The notes beneath the pieces are model-generated. The model saw only the letters and a program-made list of their open reading frames with translations. It was not told the DNA's origin and made no database searches. A stretch of 60,301 nt of DNA, taken from contig NZ_NVOY01000008.1 in assembly GCF_002551005.1 (NCBI RefSeq), positions 1 through 60,301 on the forward strand. The letters run 5' to 3'. This stretch comes from Bacillus pseudomycoides (GTDB lineage: Bacteria > Bacillota > Bacilli > Bacillales > Bacillaceae_G). Below are positions 27,590-36,158 of the stretch, one piece after another. Numbering within the stretch: the first letter of the stretch is position 1; every line of letters starts with the position of its first letter. The translations under genes were made by a program, and so were the position numbers.

Positions 27590-28096
27590 ATGAACATTCG
27601 TGTATTATCAAAAGAAGATGCAAGTATATATTTACAGCTTTGCATGGAAGGATTAACTCAAAATCCAGAAGCTTTTGGTTCCTCTTATGAAGATATTATG
27701 AAACAAAAAAATCCCGTTGCTGCCATCGCAAAACGGTTAGATAACCCTGAAAAGTTTACGATAGGTGCTTTCCAAGAAGATGAATTAATCGGTATTGCCA
27801 CTCTTGAAATAAAACCACTTGTCAAACAAGAGCATAAGGCGAAAATTGGCTCTGTATATGTTTCTCCAAAAGCACGCGGTCTTGGTGCTGGAAGAGCGTT
27901 AATTGAAACTATCATTGAAAATGCCCCTAGATTAGATATAGAGCAAATTATGCTTAATGTGGTTGCCGGAAATAAGCCTGCAAAGAAACTATATGAATCA
28001 CTGGGGTTCCAAACATTTGGTGTAGAAGAACGTGCCTTAAAATATAACGGACAATATTGGGATGAAGAGCATATGATGTTATTTCTCAATGCTTAA
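27590..28096 (+). CDS. GNAT-family N-acetyltransferase (paralog 1)
   Basis: This 168-residue protein has the GNAT acetyl-CoA site: KIGSVYVSPKARGLGAGRALIE (motif A, the R-x-x-G-x-G/A loop), then QIMLNVVAGNKPAKKLYESLGFQTFG (motif B). Substrate unknown. It is about 60-70% identical by eye to the 171-residue protein at 31171, with the same start MxIRVLxKxDA and the same end WDEEHMM. The pair brackets the two-component system. A GGGGG SD is upstream and a terminator follows. Confidence 0.85.
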   Translation: MNIRVLSKEDASIYLQLCMEGLTQNPEAFGSSYEDIMKQKNPVAAIAKRLDNPEKFTIGAFQEDELIGIATLEIKPLVKQEHKAKIGSVYVSPKARGLGAGRALIETIIENAPRLDIEQIMLNVVAGNKPAKKLYESLGFQTFGVEERALKYNGQYWDEEHMMLFLNA

Positions 28097-28110
28097 ATCT
28101 TCTTTTAACA

Positions 28111-28153
28111 TAAAAACACCCACTCTCCTGCAAATCTTGAAGTGGGTGTTTCT
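28111..28153 (+). terminator. Terminator of GNAT paralog 1
   Basis: AACACCCACT/AAGTGGGTGTTT stem with T-rich tail. Confidence 0.8.
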
Positions 28154-28178
28154 TATGTATCATTATTTTTCCATTACA

Positions 28179-28210
28179 AAAGCCTCGCACAATGTGTGCG
28201 AGGCTTCTCA
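28179..28210. terminator. Hairpin AAGCCTCGCAC/GTGCGAGGCTT
   Basis: AAGCCTCGCACAATGTGTGCGAGGCTT is a strong stem between GNAT and the small minus-strand gene, probably the terminator of the latter. Confidence 0.8.
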
Positions 28211-28231
28211 TCTATAACAAACCAATTTATT

Positions 28232-28348
28232 TTATAACAACCAAAAAAACTTTCTAGCACAAACAACGATAATCATCATTGATACCGCAATGCAGATTAT
28301 AACTACATTTCGTTCTTGTTTCTGCTTTTCAAGGTCTTTCTTGTTCAC
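28232..28348 (-). CDS. Small single-pass membrane protein (38 residues)
   Basis: The frame starts at GTG 28348 (translated M) and encodes NKKDLEKQKQERNVVIICIA and onward, ending ARKFFWLL. An AAAGGGG sits about 11 bases upstream. A charged N-terminal third is followed by a hydrophobic helix (VVIICIAVSMMIIVVCA), then a basic-aromatic end: the shape of a small membrane protein. A strong hairpin follows. No homolog is recognised; the call rests on ribosome site, composition and terminator. Confidence 0.5.
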   Translation of the reverse strand: MNKKDLEKQKQERNVVIICIAVSMMIIVVCARKFFWLL

Positions 28349-28384
28349 TATCCAAATCCCCTTTATCAACACTCAAAAAAAAAG

Positions 28385-28445
28385 CCGTGAGATAGAAATT
28401 TTTCTTATCCGATGCGAGGTGAATACGAAAAATGTTCTCTATCCC
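28385..28445. other. Long-range stem in the TCS upstream gap
   Basis: CGTGAGATAGAA (about 28386) pairs with TTCTCTATCCCACG (about 28433), with 35 bases between. Upstream of the response regulator; no known RNA recognised. The gap to 28706 holds no other supported gene. Confidence 0.35.
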
Positions 28446-28706
28446 ACGTACACAATAGAATGGAATTTGCCATTTTGAAATCAAAATGACATGACGTTAT
28501 GTCGCAACATAGGGTATTTTTGTGCTGCTACATTGCTTATTATAAAAGAAAAATGTGCAAAAGTAGTGCATTTTTTATGGCAATTGTCCTTTTCTTTACC
28601 ATATGAACAGTGTTTTTTGTAAAGTTCATGTAGAATATATAAAGGAAACTTCTAACTCTTAATGCAAAATAATCGTAAATAATGAAAATTTGAGGTGTAC
28701 ATCGTT

Positions 28707-29384
28707 ATGGCCAAACTATTATTAGTAGATGACGAAGAACGCATGCTTCGCTTATTAGATTTATTTTTAAGTCCGCGTGGACATTTTTGTATGAAAGCAA
28801 CGTCAGGTCAAGAGGCTCTTGAACTCGTTCAGCAAAAAGATTTTGATCTTATCTTATTAGACGTAATGATGCCAAACATGGATGGCTGGGAGGCTTGCTT
28901 TCAAATTCGGCAAATCAGTAACGTTCCCATTATTATGCTAACAGCACGTAATCAAAATTATGACATGGTGAAAGGACTCACATTAGGTGCTGATGACTAT
29001 ATTACAAAACCGTTTGATGAACAAGTATTAATTGCTCGTATCGAAGCTGTCCTCCGTCGTACGAAGAAAGAGGGATTTGTAAACTTTAATGGCATCGAAT
29101 GGGATAAAACGAGACATACAGTAACTGTATATGATGAAAAACTCCCTCTCACACCAATTGAGTTTTCTTTACTTGGACTCTTTTTACAAAATATAAACCG
29201 TGCTTATAGCCGCGATGAGCTTATCGAAATCATTTGGGGATTTCAAACAGATATTGAATATCGTACCGTTGATTCTCACATTCGTAATATACGCGAAAAG
29301 CTTCGAAAAGCAGGATTTCCTATCGAAGATCATCTAGAAACTGTTTATAAAATAGGTTACAAATGGAAAAACGGACCCTCATAA
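28707..29384 (+). CDS. OmpR-family response regulator
   Basis: The protein has 225 residues from the ATG at 28707, with GAGGTG upstream; the longer start (GTG 28695) would lie inside that SD. The receiver domain has acidic Asp8-Asp9, the phospho-acceptor Asp52 (LLLDVMM), the Thr/Lys switch (LTARNQ, TKPFD), then the C-terminal winged-helix DNA-binding domain with LTPIEFSLL and YRTVDSHIRNIREKLR. It regulates transcription after phosphorylation by the adjacent histidine kinase. Target genes are unknown. A shortened repeat lies between it and the kinase, so cotranscription crosses it. Confidence 0.9.
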   Translation: MAKLLLVDDEERMLRLLDLFLSPRGHFCMKATSGQEALELVQQKDFDLILLDVMMPNMDGWEACFQIRQISNVPIIMLTARNQNYDMVKGLTLGADDYITKPFDEQVLIARIEAVLRRTKKEGFVNFNGIEWDKTRHTVTVYDEKLPLTPIEFSLLGLFLQNINRAYSRDELIEIIWGFQTDIEYRTVDSHIRNIREKLRKAGFPIEDHLETVYKIGYKWKNGPS

Positions 29385-29390
29385 AGATAA

Positions 29391-29437
29391 AGTGAAACTT
29401 CCGTCAGTGGGAGTCTTACTGCCTGTTAGTACAGAAA
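29391..29437 (+). repeat. Second-family repeat, shortened copy inside the TCS spacer
   Basis: AAAGTGAAACTTCCGTCAGT then GGGAGTCTTACTGCCTGTTA: the start and end of the 20445 repeat joined, with most of its middle missing. Confidence 0.6.
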
Positions 29438-29453
29438 AAGGTTGTGAATCATA

Positions 29454-30830
29454 ATGAATAAACTTTCTATAAAGCTTGGGACGTACTTTTTATTATTAGC
29501 TCTTTGCATTGAATCCGTACTATTTGTATCCTTTCATACAACATTGGCACAAATGCGTGTAGATGAAGAAACTTCGGCCTTATTAGAAAAAGGAACTTGG
29601 TATCGTAACATTATCGAAAAACGCTATAGAGAAGGAATTTTTGAACGCGTGGCAGCAATGGAATCAAATTCACCTTCTCATACAAAACTTGTCATAACAG
29701 ATGCAACAGGTCATATTATCGACTCTTCTGATCCTGTTACAGAAGATATGCGCAAGCAGCTTGAACAAAAGATTACATACATTCCTAGAGACGGAATGAT
29801 CACAGAAGACCGCTGGAAAGAATCAAAATATATTTCAACAGCCAGCCCTATTGTAAAACGTGGAGTAGTAATTGGCTATGTCCATATGTTTTTAGAAACT
29901 GCATCTATAAAAGCAATGATTTTTCGATTAACGCAACAATTTGTTACTGTCGGTGCATTGACAGTAGCTCTCACAACAATTTTAGTATTTTTATTTTCAA
30001 GGGTTATTACAAATCCACTTATAAAGATGAAGCAAGCAACGGAAAAAATGATGAAACAAAATGAGCCCATTACGTTAGATATTAAAAGTAATGATGAATT
30101 AGGAAGCTTAGCAAAAACAATCGAACAGCTTTCTAGTGAGTTAACATATATGAAAAAAGAACGAAACGAGTTTCTCGCCAGCGTCGCACATGAATTACTC
30201 ACTCCGCTCACATATGTAAAAGGATACACAAAAGTTGCCAAAAGAGGGTCTTTATCTAAAGAAGAACGGGAAGAATATTTACAAATCATTGAAGAAGAAA
30301 CAGAAAATATTACGGAACTCGTCCAAGACTTATTTGAACTCGCGCAGCTTGAGCAGCACCAATTTACAATAAAAAAACAGCCGCTCTCACTGTTACCATT
30401 TGCCGAGCGTATGGTTGAAAAAATAAAACCATCTCTTAAAAAAAAGCAAATCGATATCTCTTTATATTGCCAAGAAGATTTATATGCGTGCATAGATGAC
30501 CGCCGCATGGAGCAAGTTATGCTCAATTTATTACATAACGCACATCAGCATTCTCACGAAAATTCTCATATTACAGTACGAGTATTAAAAAAGGAGCATA
30601 CTTTTCTTATACAAGTGCAAGATGAAGGGGAAGGAATTCCATGTGAAGACTTACCACATATTTTTGACCGCTTCTATCGGGTTGATAAATCCCGAACACG
30701 AGCAACTGGAGGAAAAGGTATTGGTTTAGCTGTTGCAAAAGAAATTGTAGAATTACATGGTGGTTCTATACAAGTAACGAGCGAGGTCGGAATCGGAACT
30801 ACATTTACGATAGAATTGCCTATTAAATAG
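29454..30830 (+). CDS. Sensor histidine kinase
   Basis: This 458-residue kinase has two membrane segments (about 8-30 and 162-185) flanking an extracytoplasmic sensor of roughly 130 residues, a HAMP linker, then the H-box ASVAHELLTPLTY with His246, the N-box (QVMLNLLHNAHQH), G1 (VQDEGEGIP), F (HIFDRFYRVDKSR) and G2 (GKGIGLAVAKEIVELHGG). It autophosphorylates and passes phosphate to the neighbouring regulator. The signal is unknown. The SD is AAAGGTTGTG-like and weak, with a repeat immediately upstream, so its translation may be affected by that insertion. Confidence 0.9.
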   Translation: MNKLSIKLGTYFLLLALCIESVLFVSFHTTLAQMRVDEETSALLEKGTWYRNIIEKRYREGIFERVAAMESNSPSHTKLVITDATGHIIDSSDPVTEDMRKQLEQKITYIPRDGMITEDRWKESKYISTASPIVKRGVVIGYVHMFLETASIKAMIFRLTQQFVTVGALTVALTTILVFLFSRVITNPLIKMKQATEKMMKQNEPITLDIKSNDELGSLAKTIEQLSSELTYMKKERNEFLASVAHELLTPLTYVKGYTKVAKRGSLSKEEREEYLQIIEEETENITELVQDLFELAQLEQHQFTIKKQPLSLLPFAERMVEKIKPSLKKKQIDISLYCQEDLYACIDDRRMEQVMLNLLHNAHQHSHENSHITVRVLKKEHTFLIQVQDEGEGIPCEDLPHIFDRFYRVDKSRTRATGGKGIGLAVAKEIVELHGGSIQVTSEVGIGTTFTIELPIK

Positions 30831-30835
30831 CTATT

Positions 30836-30995
30836 TTTATAAACCCTTTCCTTTAGATGGACGAGAGCATCTGGCCATGGGTAGATGCGGTCAGGGCCTT
30901 TTTCTGCCACATGCGAGGTTTTAAACAAAGGGAGCATGCAAGTGGAGGCCATGATGTATTCTACATAGCAGTAACTTATATGTTGAAACATGAAA
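30836..30995 (+). repeat. bcr1-like dispersed repeat, copy F
   Basis: Full-length: AAACCCTTTCCTTTAGATGG, GCATCTGGCCATGGGTAGAT, TTTTTCTGCCACATGCGAGG, CAAAGGGAGCATGCAAGTGG, TGTATTCTACATAGCAGTAA and TTATATGTTGAAACATG. Lies immediately after the kinase stop codon. Confidence 0.8.
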
Positions 30996-31002
30996 ATGGA
31001 TA

Positions 31003-31070
31003 TAATCCTCCCTTTCTTTTTATGGAAGGGCAAGAGTATCTAACCATGCATAGCAGCGGCTTTTATGTAG
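31003..31070 (+). repeat. bcr1-like repeat, left-part fragment G in tandem
   Basis: CCTCCCTTTCTTTTTATGGA then GTATCTAACCATGCATAGCA repeats the left half of copy F directly after it, then ends. Likely a truncated tandem copy. Confidence 0.55.
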
Positions 31071-31170
31071 AAATATTAAAACATTTCATATATCAAGCCT
31101 ATTTTTTGAAAGTATTAGCATTTTAATATAAAATATAACATTACCACCAAAGAATTGGAGGATGATACAA

Positions 31171-31686
31171 TTGGAAATTCGTGTATTAACAAAAAAAGAC
31201 GCAGAAATTTATTTAGCACTTCGTGTCGAGGGATTAAAACAAAATCCAGAAGCGTTCAGTTCTTCTTATGAAGATATTATTAATAAGGAAGATCCTGTTG
31301 AATATAAAGCGCAAATATTAGACCAAAACGAAAATTACACGCTTGGTGCTTTTAAAGACGACGATTTAATTGGCGTGGCAACTTTAGAAACAAAATTATT
31401 TTTAAAGCAAGAACATAAAGCGAAAATTGGTTCTGTTTATGTCTCTCCAAAAGCGCGCGGAATGGGCGCTGGGAAAGCGCTGATGCAAGCAGCAATTGAA
31501 AAAGCAAAAGAATTAGAAGTAGAACAACTTATGCTTGATGTTGTCGTTGGCAATGAAGGTGCAAAAAAGCTTTACGAATCGTTAGGCTTTAAAACTTTTG
31601 GCGTACAAGAACGTTCGTTAAAATATAATGACCAATATTGGGACGAAGAGCATATGATGATGTTTTTACATGAAGAAAACAAATAA
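31171..31686 (+). CDS. GNAT-family N-acetyltransferase (paralog 2)
   Basis: The protein has 171 residues from the TTG at 31171. GGAGG lies nine bases upstream, whereas the ATG at 31162 touches the SD directly. Starting here also gives MEIRVLTKKDA, parallel to paralog 1. Motif A is KIGSVYVSPKARGMGAGKAL and motif B MLDVVVGNEGAKKLYESLGF. It probably acetylates a small molecule or peptide amine. It is closely related to the 27590 gene, about 3 kb away, on the same strand, so a local duplication with later insertion of, or around, the two-component system is likely. A hairpin ends it. Confidence 0.85.
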   Translation: MEIRVLTKKDAEIYLALRVEGLKQNPEAFSSSYEDIINKEDPVEYKAQILDQNENYTLGAFKDDDLIGVATLETKLFLKQEHKAKIGSVYVSPKARGMGAGKALMQAAIEKAKELEVEQLMLDVVVGNEGAKKLYESLGFKTFGVQERSLKYNDQYWDEEHMMMFLHEENK

Positions 31687-31689
31687 GAA

Positions 31690-31720
31690 AAAGGGACTTA
31701 TTTTTAAAAGTCCCTTTTCC
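31690..31720 (+). terminator. Terminator after GNAT paralog 2
   Basis: AAAAGGGACT/AAGTCCCTTTT stem, T run; also possibly used by the convergent MocR gene. Confidence 0.85.
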
Positions 31721-31727
31721 TATGCCT

Positions 31728-33125
31728 TCAACTAAACCACACTTTTCCAAGCAATTGAACTGCTTCCTCAATTTCTTCCTCAGATAAAATCCCAAAGCCA
31801 AGCAAGATCGTTTTATTATCACCTTTCATCTCATCATAGTACATAGAAACTGGATATACTTTTATACTATATGCTGCTGCTTTCTCAATAAGCTCTTGCT
31901 CTGTCCTCCCATTATTTACTCGTAATAATATGTGTAGCCCCGAATCTTGGCCAATTATTTCTACGCATTTCGGGAAATATGTTGAAATTTCCGAAACCAA
32001 TGTATCCCTCTTCTTACGATACACAACTCTCATTTTATGAATATGTTTTTCCCAATGCCCGCCTTCAAGAAATCGTTTCGCAATCTCTTGATCAATGCGC
32101 GATACAGTCTGCGCATAAAAGGAATATTCTTTTTGGTATACTTCAATAAGTGTTTTGGGAAGCACCATATAACTGATACGTAACGATGGAAGTAACGCTT
32201 TTGAAAAAGTACTCATATAAATAACCTTTCCATTTGTATCTAACCCTTAGAGAGCTGGGATCGGTTTCCCTGAATAGCGAAATTCACTATCATAATCATC
32301 TTCTATAATATAACGCCCTTCCTCTTTCTCAGCCCAATGCAAGAGCTGCATTCTTCTCGAAATCGGCATAATCATTCCGCATGGAAACTGATGAGATGGT
32401 GTCACAAACACCACATCAGCATCACTTTCTTCCAAACTCGAAATCATAATCCCATCTTCATCAAGCGGCAGCATTTTTACATGTTCTGTCCCTTTTTCAC
32501 ACGCAACCATTTTCGGATGGTATCCTGGATTCTCTACCGCAAATGGACTCTCTTTTAACAATTGAAATAGCATTCTTATTAAATATTGCGTTCCTGCTCC
32601 AATGATAATTTGGCTTGGAGAACATTGTACACCGCGTGATTCATACATGTATTGCGCAATTTCTTTTCTTAATTCAAATTCACCTTGTGAATGCCCAAGC
32701 AGTAGTATTTGCTCATTCTCAACTTGCAGTACTTCATTTGCCAATTTGCGATATAAGACAAATGGAAATGAGCTCGCATCTACACCTGTATGTGTAAAAT
32801 CAAATGTATAGTCACGATCATAACAAGCTATTTCTTCTACATGGTGTATCTTTTCTTTCACATGCAATACGCTTTGTTCCACTTCACATACAAAATACCC
32901 TTTACGCGGGACAGCCTCTATATACCCTTCCGCAATAAGCTGACTGTAAGCAACTTCAATTGTATTTTTACTAATTTGTAAATATTGAGCTAATTTACGC
33001 TTAGATGGTAATTTCGTATGAGGCTTTACATTTCCAGATTTCATTTCCTCTTTCATGTAGTTATATAGCTGTACATATAGCGGTTCTTTACTATGAACAT
33101 CAAGTTTTGGCGTTAACTCTAACAT
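31728..33125 (-). pseudogene. MocR/PdxR-type GntR-aminotransferase regulator, interrupted by one stop codon
   Basis: Read from the ATG at 33125 (AAGGGG SD), the frame is continuous for 465 codons except for a TAA at 32247-32249. The N-terminal part is a GntR winged helix (LPSKRKLAQYLQISKNTIEVAYSQLIAEGYI) with the start of an aminotransferase-like domain (GAGTQYLIRMLFQ, EDDYDSEFRYSGKPIPAL). After the stop the same frame continues GLDTNGKVIYMSTFSKALLP with the PLP-Lys (SK) and ends normally. Full-length relatives read through a Lys-like codon there, so a single AAA-to-TAA change is the simplest cause. The regulator would be inactive unless the stop is read through. It diverges from an EamA exporter, its usual kind of target. 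Confidence 0.85.
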
Positions 33126-33154
33126 ACAAACTGACCCCTTCATTTTGTAGAAAA

Positions 33155-33176
33155 CTGATACTTTTGATAGTATCAG
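33155..33176. promoter_or_regulatory. Perfect 8-bp dyad between the MocR gene and EamA exporter
   Basis: CTGATACT, six bases, then AGTATCAG: a perfect inverted repeat in the 130-base divergent spacer, placed where a GntR/MocR-type protein could act on both promoters. A direct operator role is inferred. Confidence 0.6.
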
Positions 33177-33254
33177 AAGTTATATATAATACTTTCATGC
33201 TTATCATTTCTGTTTAAAAAAATCAAGAACTTTCATATCAAAGGAGGACACATC

Positions 33255-34181
33255 ATGAAATCATCGCGACGCCTCGGCTTAATGATGATTATTAGCGGAG
33301 CAACATTATGGGGGCTATCTGGTCCTATGATTCAATGGCTATTTCATCATACTGAACTATCATCTAGTGACTTTTTAGTCATTCGTCTCTTATTAGCAGG
33401 CCTATTTATTTTATGTTCCTTACTATTTACAAAACAAAATATATTTGGAATTTGGAAGTATCAACGGCATTGGATTCAACTGCTAATTTTTTCGGTTGCT
33501 GGCATGCTTGGTGCTCAGTATGCATTCATTGAAACCGTTCATATAAGCAATGCTGTAACCGCAACATTATTTCAATTTCTCGGCCCAGTTCTTATTACTA
33601 TTTACGTTGCACTGCAGCACAAAAGACTTCCTTCCACTATGCAATTCATGGCAATCATAGCTGCATTAGCGGGAACGTATTTCCTGATTACAAACGGATC
33701 CATTGAAAATATTATTCTTTCTAAACAAGCAATATTATTTGGTATGTTAACAGCAATCGGCTTTGCATTTTACACGCTCCATCCTGCTTCTCTTATTAAA
33801 CAGTGGGGGACATCCGTAATTGTTGGTTGGGGGATGTTACTCGGAGGAATTTCATTGTTTCTATATAATCAAAAATTTCATTTTCAACATATAGCAAATA
33901 CATTAACGATGAGTACATGTTCTGTGCTTATTCTCATCATTATAAGTGGTACACTTTCTTTTCTTCTCTATATCGGTAGTCTAAAATATTTATCTGCAAC
34001 AGAAACGAGCATTTTATCAAGTATTGAACCACTCGTAGCAGCTATTGTTTCGATTATCTGGTTGAATGAGTCGTTTGGAACATATCAATTATTAGGCGGT
34101 GCTTTCATTATTGTCGCAGTCATTTTTTTGACCATGCCAGAAAAAGAAGTAAAACCAAAATTAGCAACCGAACACATGTAA
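33255..34181 (+). CDS. EamA/DMT-family exporter
   Basis: This 308-residue protein has about ten membrane helices in two repeats of five (two EamA domains): LMMIISGATLWGLSGPMIQW starts the first, and the second ends with SSIEPLVAAIVSIIWLNESF, the common DMT signature. Such proteins export or exchange small metabolites (amino acids, purines, sugars) across the membrane. Substrate unknown. The gene is divergent from a MocR-type regulator, now nonsense-interrupted, which probably controlled it through the dyad in between. AAAGGAGGA SD; terminator follows. Confidence 0.88.
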   Translation: MKSSRRLGLMMIISGATLWGLSGPMIQWLFHHTELSSSDFLVIRLLLAGLFILCSLLFTKQNIFGIWKYQRHWIQLLIFSVAGMLGAQYAFIETVHISNAVTATLFQFLGPVLITIYVALQHKRLPSTMQFMAIIAALAGTYFLITNGSIENIILSKQAILFGMLTAIGFAFYTLHPASLIKQWGTSVIVGWGMLLGGISLFLYNQKFHFQHIANTLTMSTCSVLILIIISGTLSFLLYIGSLKYLSATETSILSSIEPLVAAIVSIIWLNESFGTYQLLGGAFIIVAVIFLTMPEKEVKPKLATEHM

Positions 34182-34211
34182 AAGAAGGTAACAAACCATA
34201 GCATAGAAAAA

Positions 34212-34252
34212 GAGATAAGGTTTCATTATTTTGAATCCCTTATCTCCCTTTT
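34212..34252. terminator. Terminator between EamA and the phosphatase
   Basis: GAGATAAGG..CCTTATCTC stem then CCCTTTTTT; convergent genes share it. Confidence 0.8.
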
Positions 34253-34288
34253 TTCAAGCATCAGCTCGTTTATATAGAGGAATCTTTC

Positions 34289-34993
34289 TTATTTCACTGA
34301 ATATACTTTTTGACTTGGCAATTCTAAACAGTTCAGTTGACCTCCGTATACAGCTCCTCCATCAATACCAATGATACGATTTTCGCCAAAATACACACCG
34401 AAGTTCTCGTTATCTTCGTGAAGAATTTTCGTTTCTGTATGCCCAAAGACAACAGTTTTCTCACCGTTATATCCATTATGGAACTCATTTCTAATCCACA
34501 TCAATGTATGTGCATCTGTTTCAGAAACAGGCGTCGTTGGTTGTACACCTGCATGAACAAAAATATACTTATCTGTTTCAATATAGTGATCTAACCCTTG
34601 AATAAATTCTAAATGTTGCTCTAACACATCAGAATGTAACTGCGGTCTTATAAATTCCTCTTCATTTACAGCAATATCACTTTGAGAAAAACCGTAGCTA
34701 TGTAACGTTTGATCCCCTCCATTTCTCTTTACCCAATGATTCCAAAATCTCTCTTCCTCTGTCGTTAAAGCTTTTATCATCATATCTTCATGATTACCCT
34801 TTAAGACAAGCGCACCCACTTCTTTTAATCGCATCACTTTTTCAATTACCTCTTTAGCATAAGCACCACGATCTACATAATCCCCCAGCAAAATGAGTTG
34901 ATCCTCTTTTGGATTGTACTCAACTTTTTCTAATAACTTTTCAAATCTCTCTAATTCACCATGAATATCACTGATCACAAGTGTCCTTCTCAT
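34289..34993 (-). CDS. Calcineurin-like metallophosphatase (Ser/Thr phosphatase family)
   Basis: The protein has 234 residues from ATG 34993 (MRRTLVISDIHGELERF; AGAAGGAAA SD). The metal-binding motifs are complete: D-x-H in SDIHG, GDYVDRG, GNHED, then His in FVHAG and GHTE. It is a bacterial member of the PPP-like group (PrpE/ApaH-related), acting on phosphoprotein or dinucleotide substrates with two metals in the cytoplasm. The specific substrate cannot be told. Monocistronic. Confidence 0.82.
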   Translation of the reverse strand: MRRTLVISDIHGELERFEKLLEKVEYNPKEDQLILLGDYVDRGAYAKEVIEKVMRLKEVGALVLKGNHEDMMIKALTTEEERFWNHWVKRNGGDQTLHSYGFSQSDIAVNEEEFIRPQLHSDVLEQHLEFIQGLDHYIETDKYIFVHAGVQPTTPVSETDAHTLMWIRNEFHNGYNGEKTVVFGHTETKILHEDNENFGVYFGENRIIGIDGGAVYGGQLNCLELPSQKVYSVK

Positions 34994-35087
34994 ATGTATT
35001 TCCTTCTTTCTAATCATGAACGTTAATTTATATTATAGAGAGACTCTATTAATATCGCAATTTTCTGATTTAAAAAGTGTTATTAAA

Positions 35088-35124
35088 ATAAAAGACTAGC
35101 ATCGATTTAGACGCTAGTCTTTTC
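35088..35124 (-). terminator. Terminator after the alpha/beta hydrolase
   Basis: AAAAGACTAGC/GCTAGTCTTTT stem with flanking A/T. Confidence 0.85.
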
Positions 35125-35199
35125 TCTTTACAATCATAATACAATTTAATTGTTTCTGTCCTATAAAACAGCATTTTTCATACAATCTGCCAAAATAAC

Positions 35200-36153
35200 T
35201 TAACTTTTAAAAGGAAGGTTATACTTTGCCAACCATTCCTTCATAACATTCGATAATTCCTCTTGAATCCCTTTATTCACAAGCCCTTTATATTCTTTCA
35301 TTAGCCCTAACATTGTATGATTTTTATCAACTTCTCGAAAAATATGATTCATATTAGGGATGATATGCCACTCCGCCTCACCTGCTACATATTCCGCAAT
35401 ATCTCTTGCCTGTTCTGGCGGCACTTGTATATCACGGTCTCCAGTAATCGCTAAAACAGGGCATGTTACTCTCTCTAAATACTCTACAACATTATATTGA
35501 AATTGTTCACGTATCCACTTTGCATTTACCTTTATCCCTTTGATTCGCACAACAGGTTTTGATGATTGATGTATTTTTTCCATCTGTGCTTCATTTTGTT
35601 TTTGAATACGTTGTGGAAGTTTTAAAAAGCGGTATAGCCATCCTCGAAATCCAGATGTTGCTTCTAATTCTTTCACGAACATTTTCATTTGCTTTGGCAG
35701 TAATGTTTTCGAAGGTTCAGCTGCACCGCTAAGTAAAATTAAATTAGCAACGGATTCTCTTACATAAATCGCTGGTGCAAGTAACGCTCCTTCACTATGA
35801 CCTACAATGACGATTCGCTTCGGATCAATTTGCGGATGCTCCTTTAAAAAGCGTACGCAAGCAACGCCATCATCAATTAATTCTGTCACACCTGTTTTAT
35901 AATAATCACCTTCACTTTTATGCGTACCACGCTTATCATAACGCAACGTCGCAAATCCTAATGAAGTGAAATAATCAGCTAAATCTTTATATAAATTTAG
36001 TTTTAAACCGCGAACATTTCCATCTCGGTCTCCCTTTCCCGTTCCACCGATAAGTAAAATAGCTGGATATGTCGTCGCATCATATGCTGGAATTGTTAGC
36101 GTTCCTTGAAGTGAAACTGTACTTTCAATTGTAACGAACAATTCTTTCCCCAT
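35200..36153 (-). CDS. Alpha/beta hydrolase
   Basis: This 317-residue protein has the nucleophile elbow GHSEGA, an oxyanion-type PAILLIGGTGKGDRDGN early segment and FATLRYDKRG (strand and turn), then ITGDRDIQVPPEQAR with the catalytic Asp region and MNHIFR with the catalytic His. It belongs to the BAAT/dienelactone-hydrolase-like family with unknown ester or amide substrate. The gene follows an HTH regulator by 5 bases, so both are one unit and the regulator probably responds to the enzyme's substrate. Cytoplasmic, no signal peptide. Confidence 0.82.
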   Translation of the reverse strand: MGKELFVTIESTVSLQGTLTIPAYDATTYPAILLIGGTGKGDRDGNVRGLKLNLYKDLADYFTSLGFATLRYDKRGTHKSEGDYYKTGVTELIDDGVACVRFLKEHPQIDPKRIVIVGHSEGALLAPAIYVRESVANLILLSGAAEPSKTLLPKQMKMFVKELEATSGFRGWLYRFLKLPQRIQKQNEAQMEKIHQSSKPVVRIKGIKVNAKWIREQFQYNVVEYLERVTCPVLAITGDRDIQVPPEQARDIAEYVAGEAEWHIIPNMNHIFREVDKNHTMLGLMKEYKGLVNKGIQEELSNVMKEWLAKYNLPFKS

Positions 36154-36158
36154 ATTGT

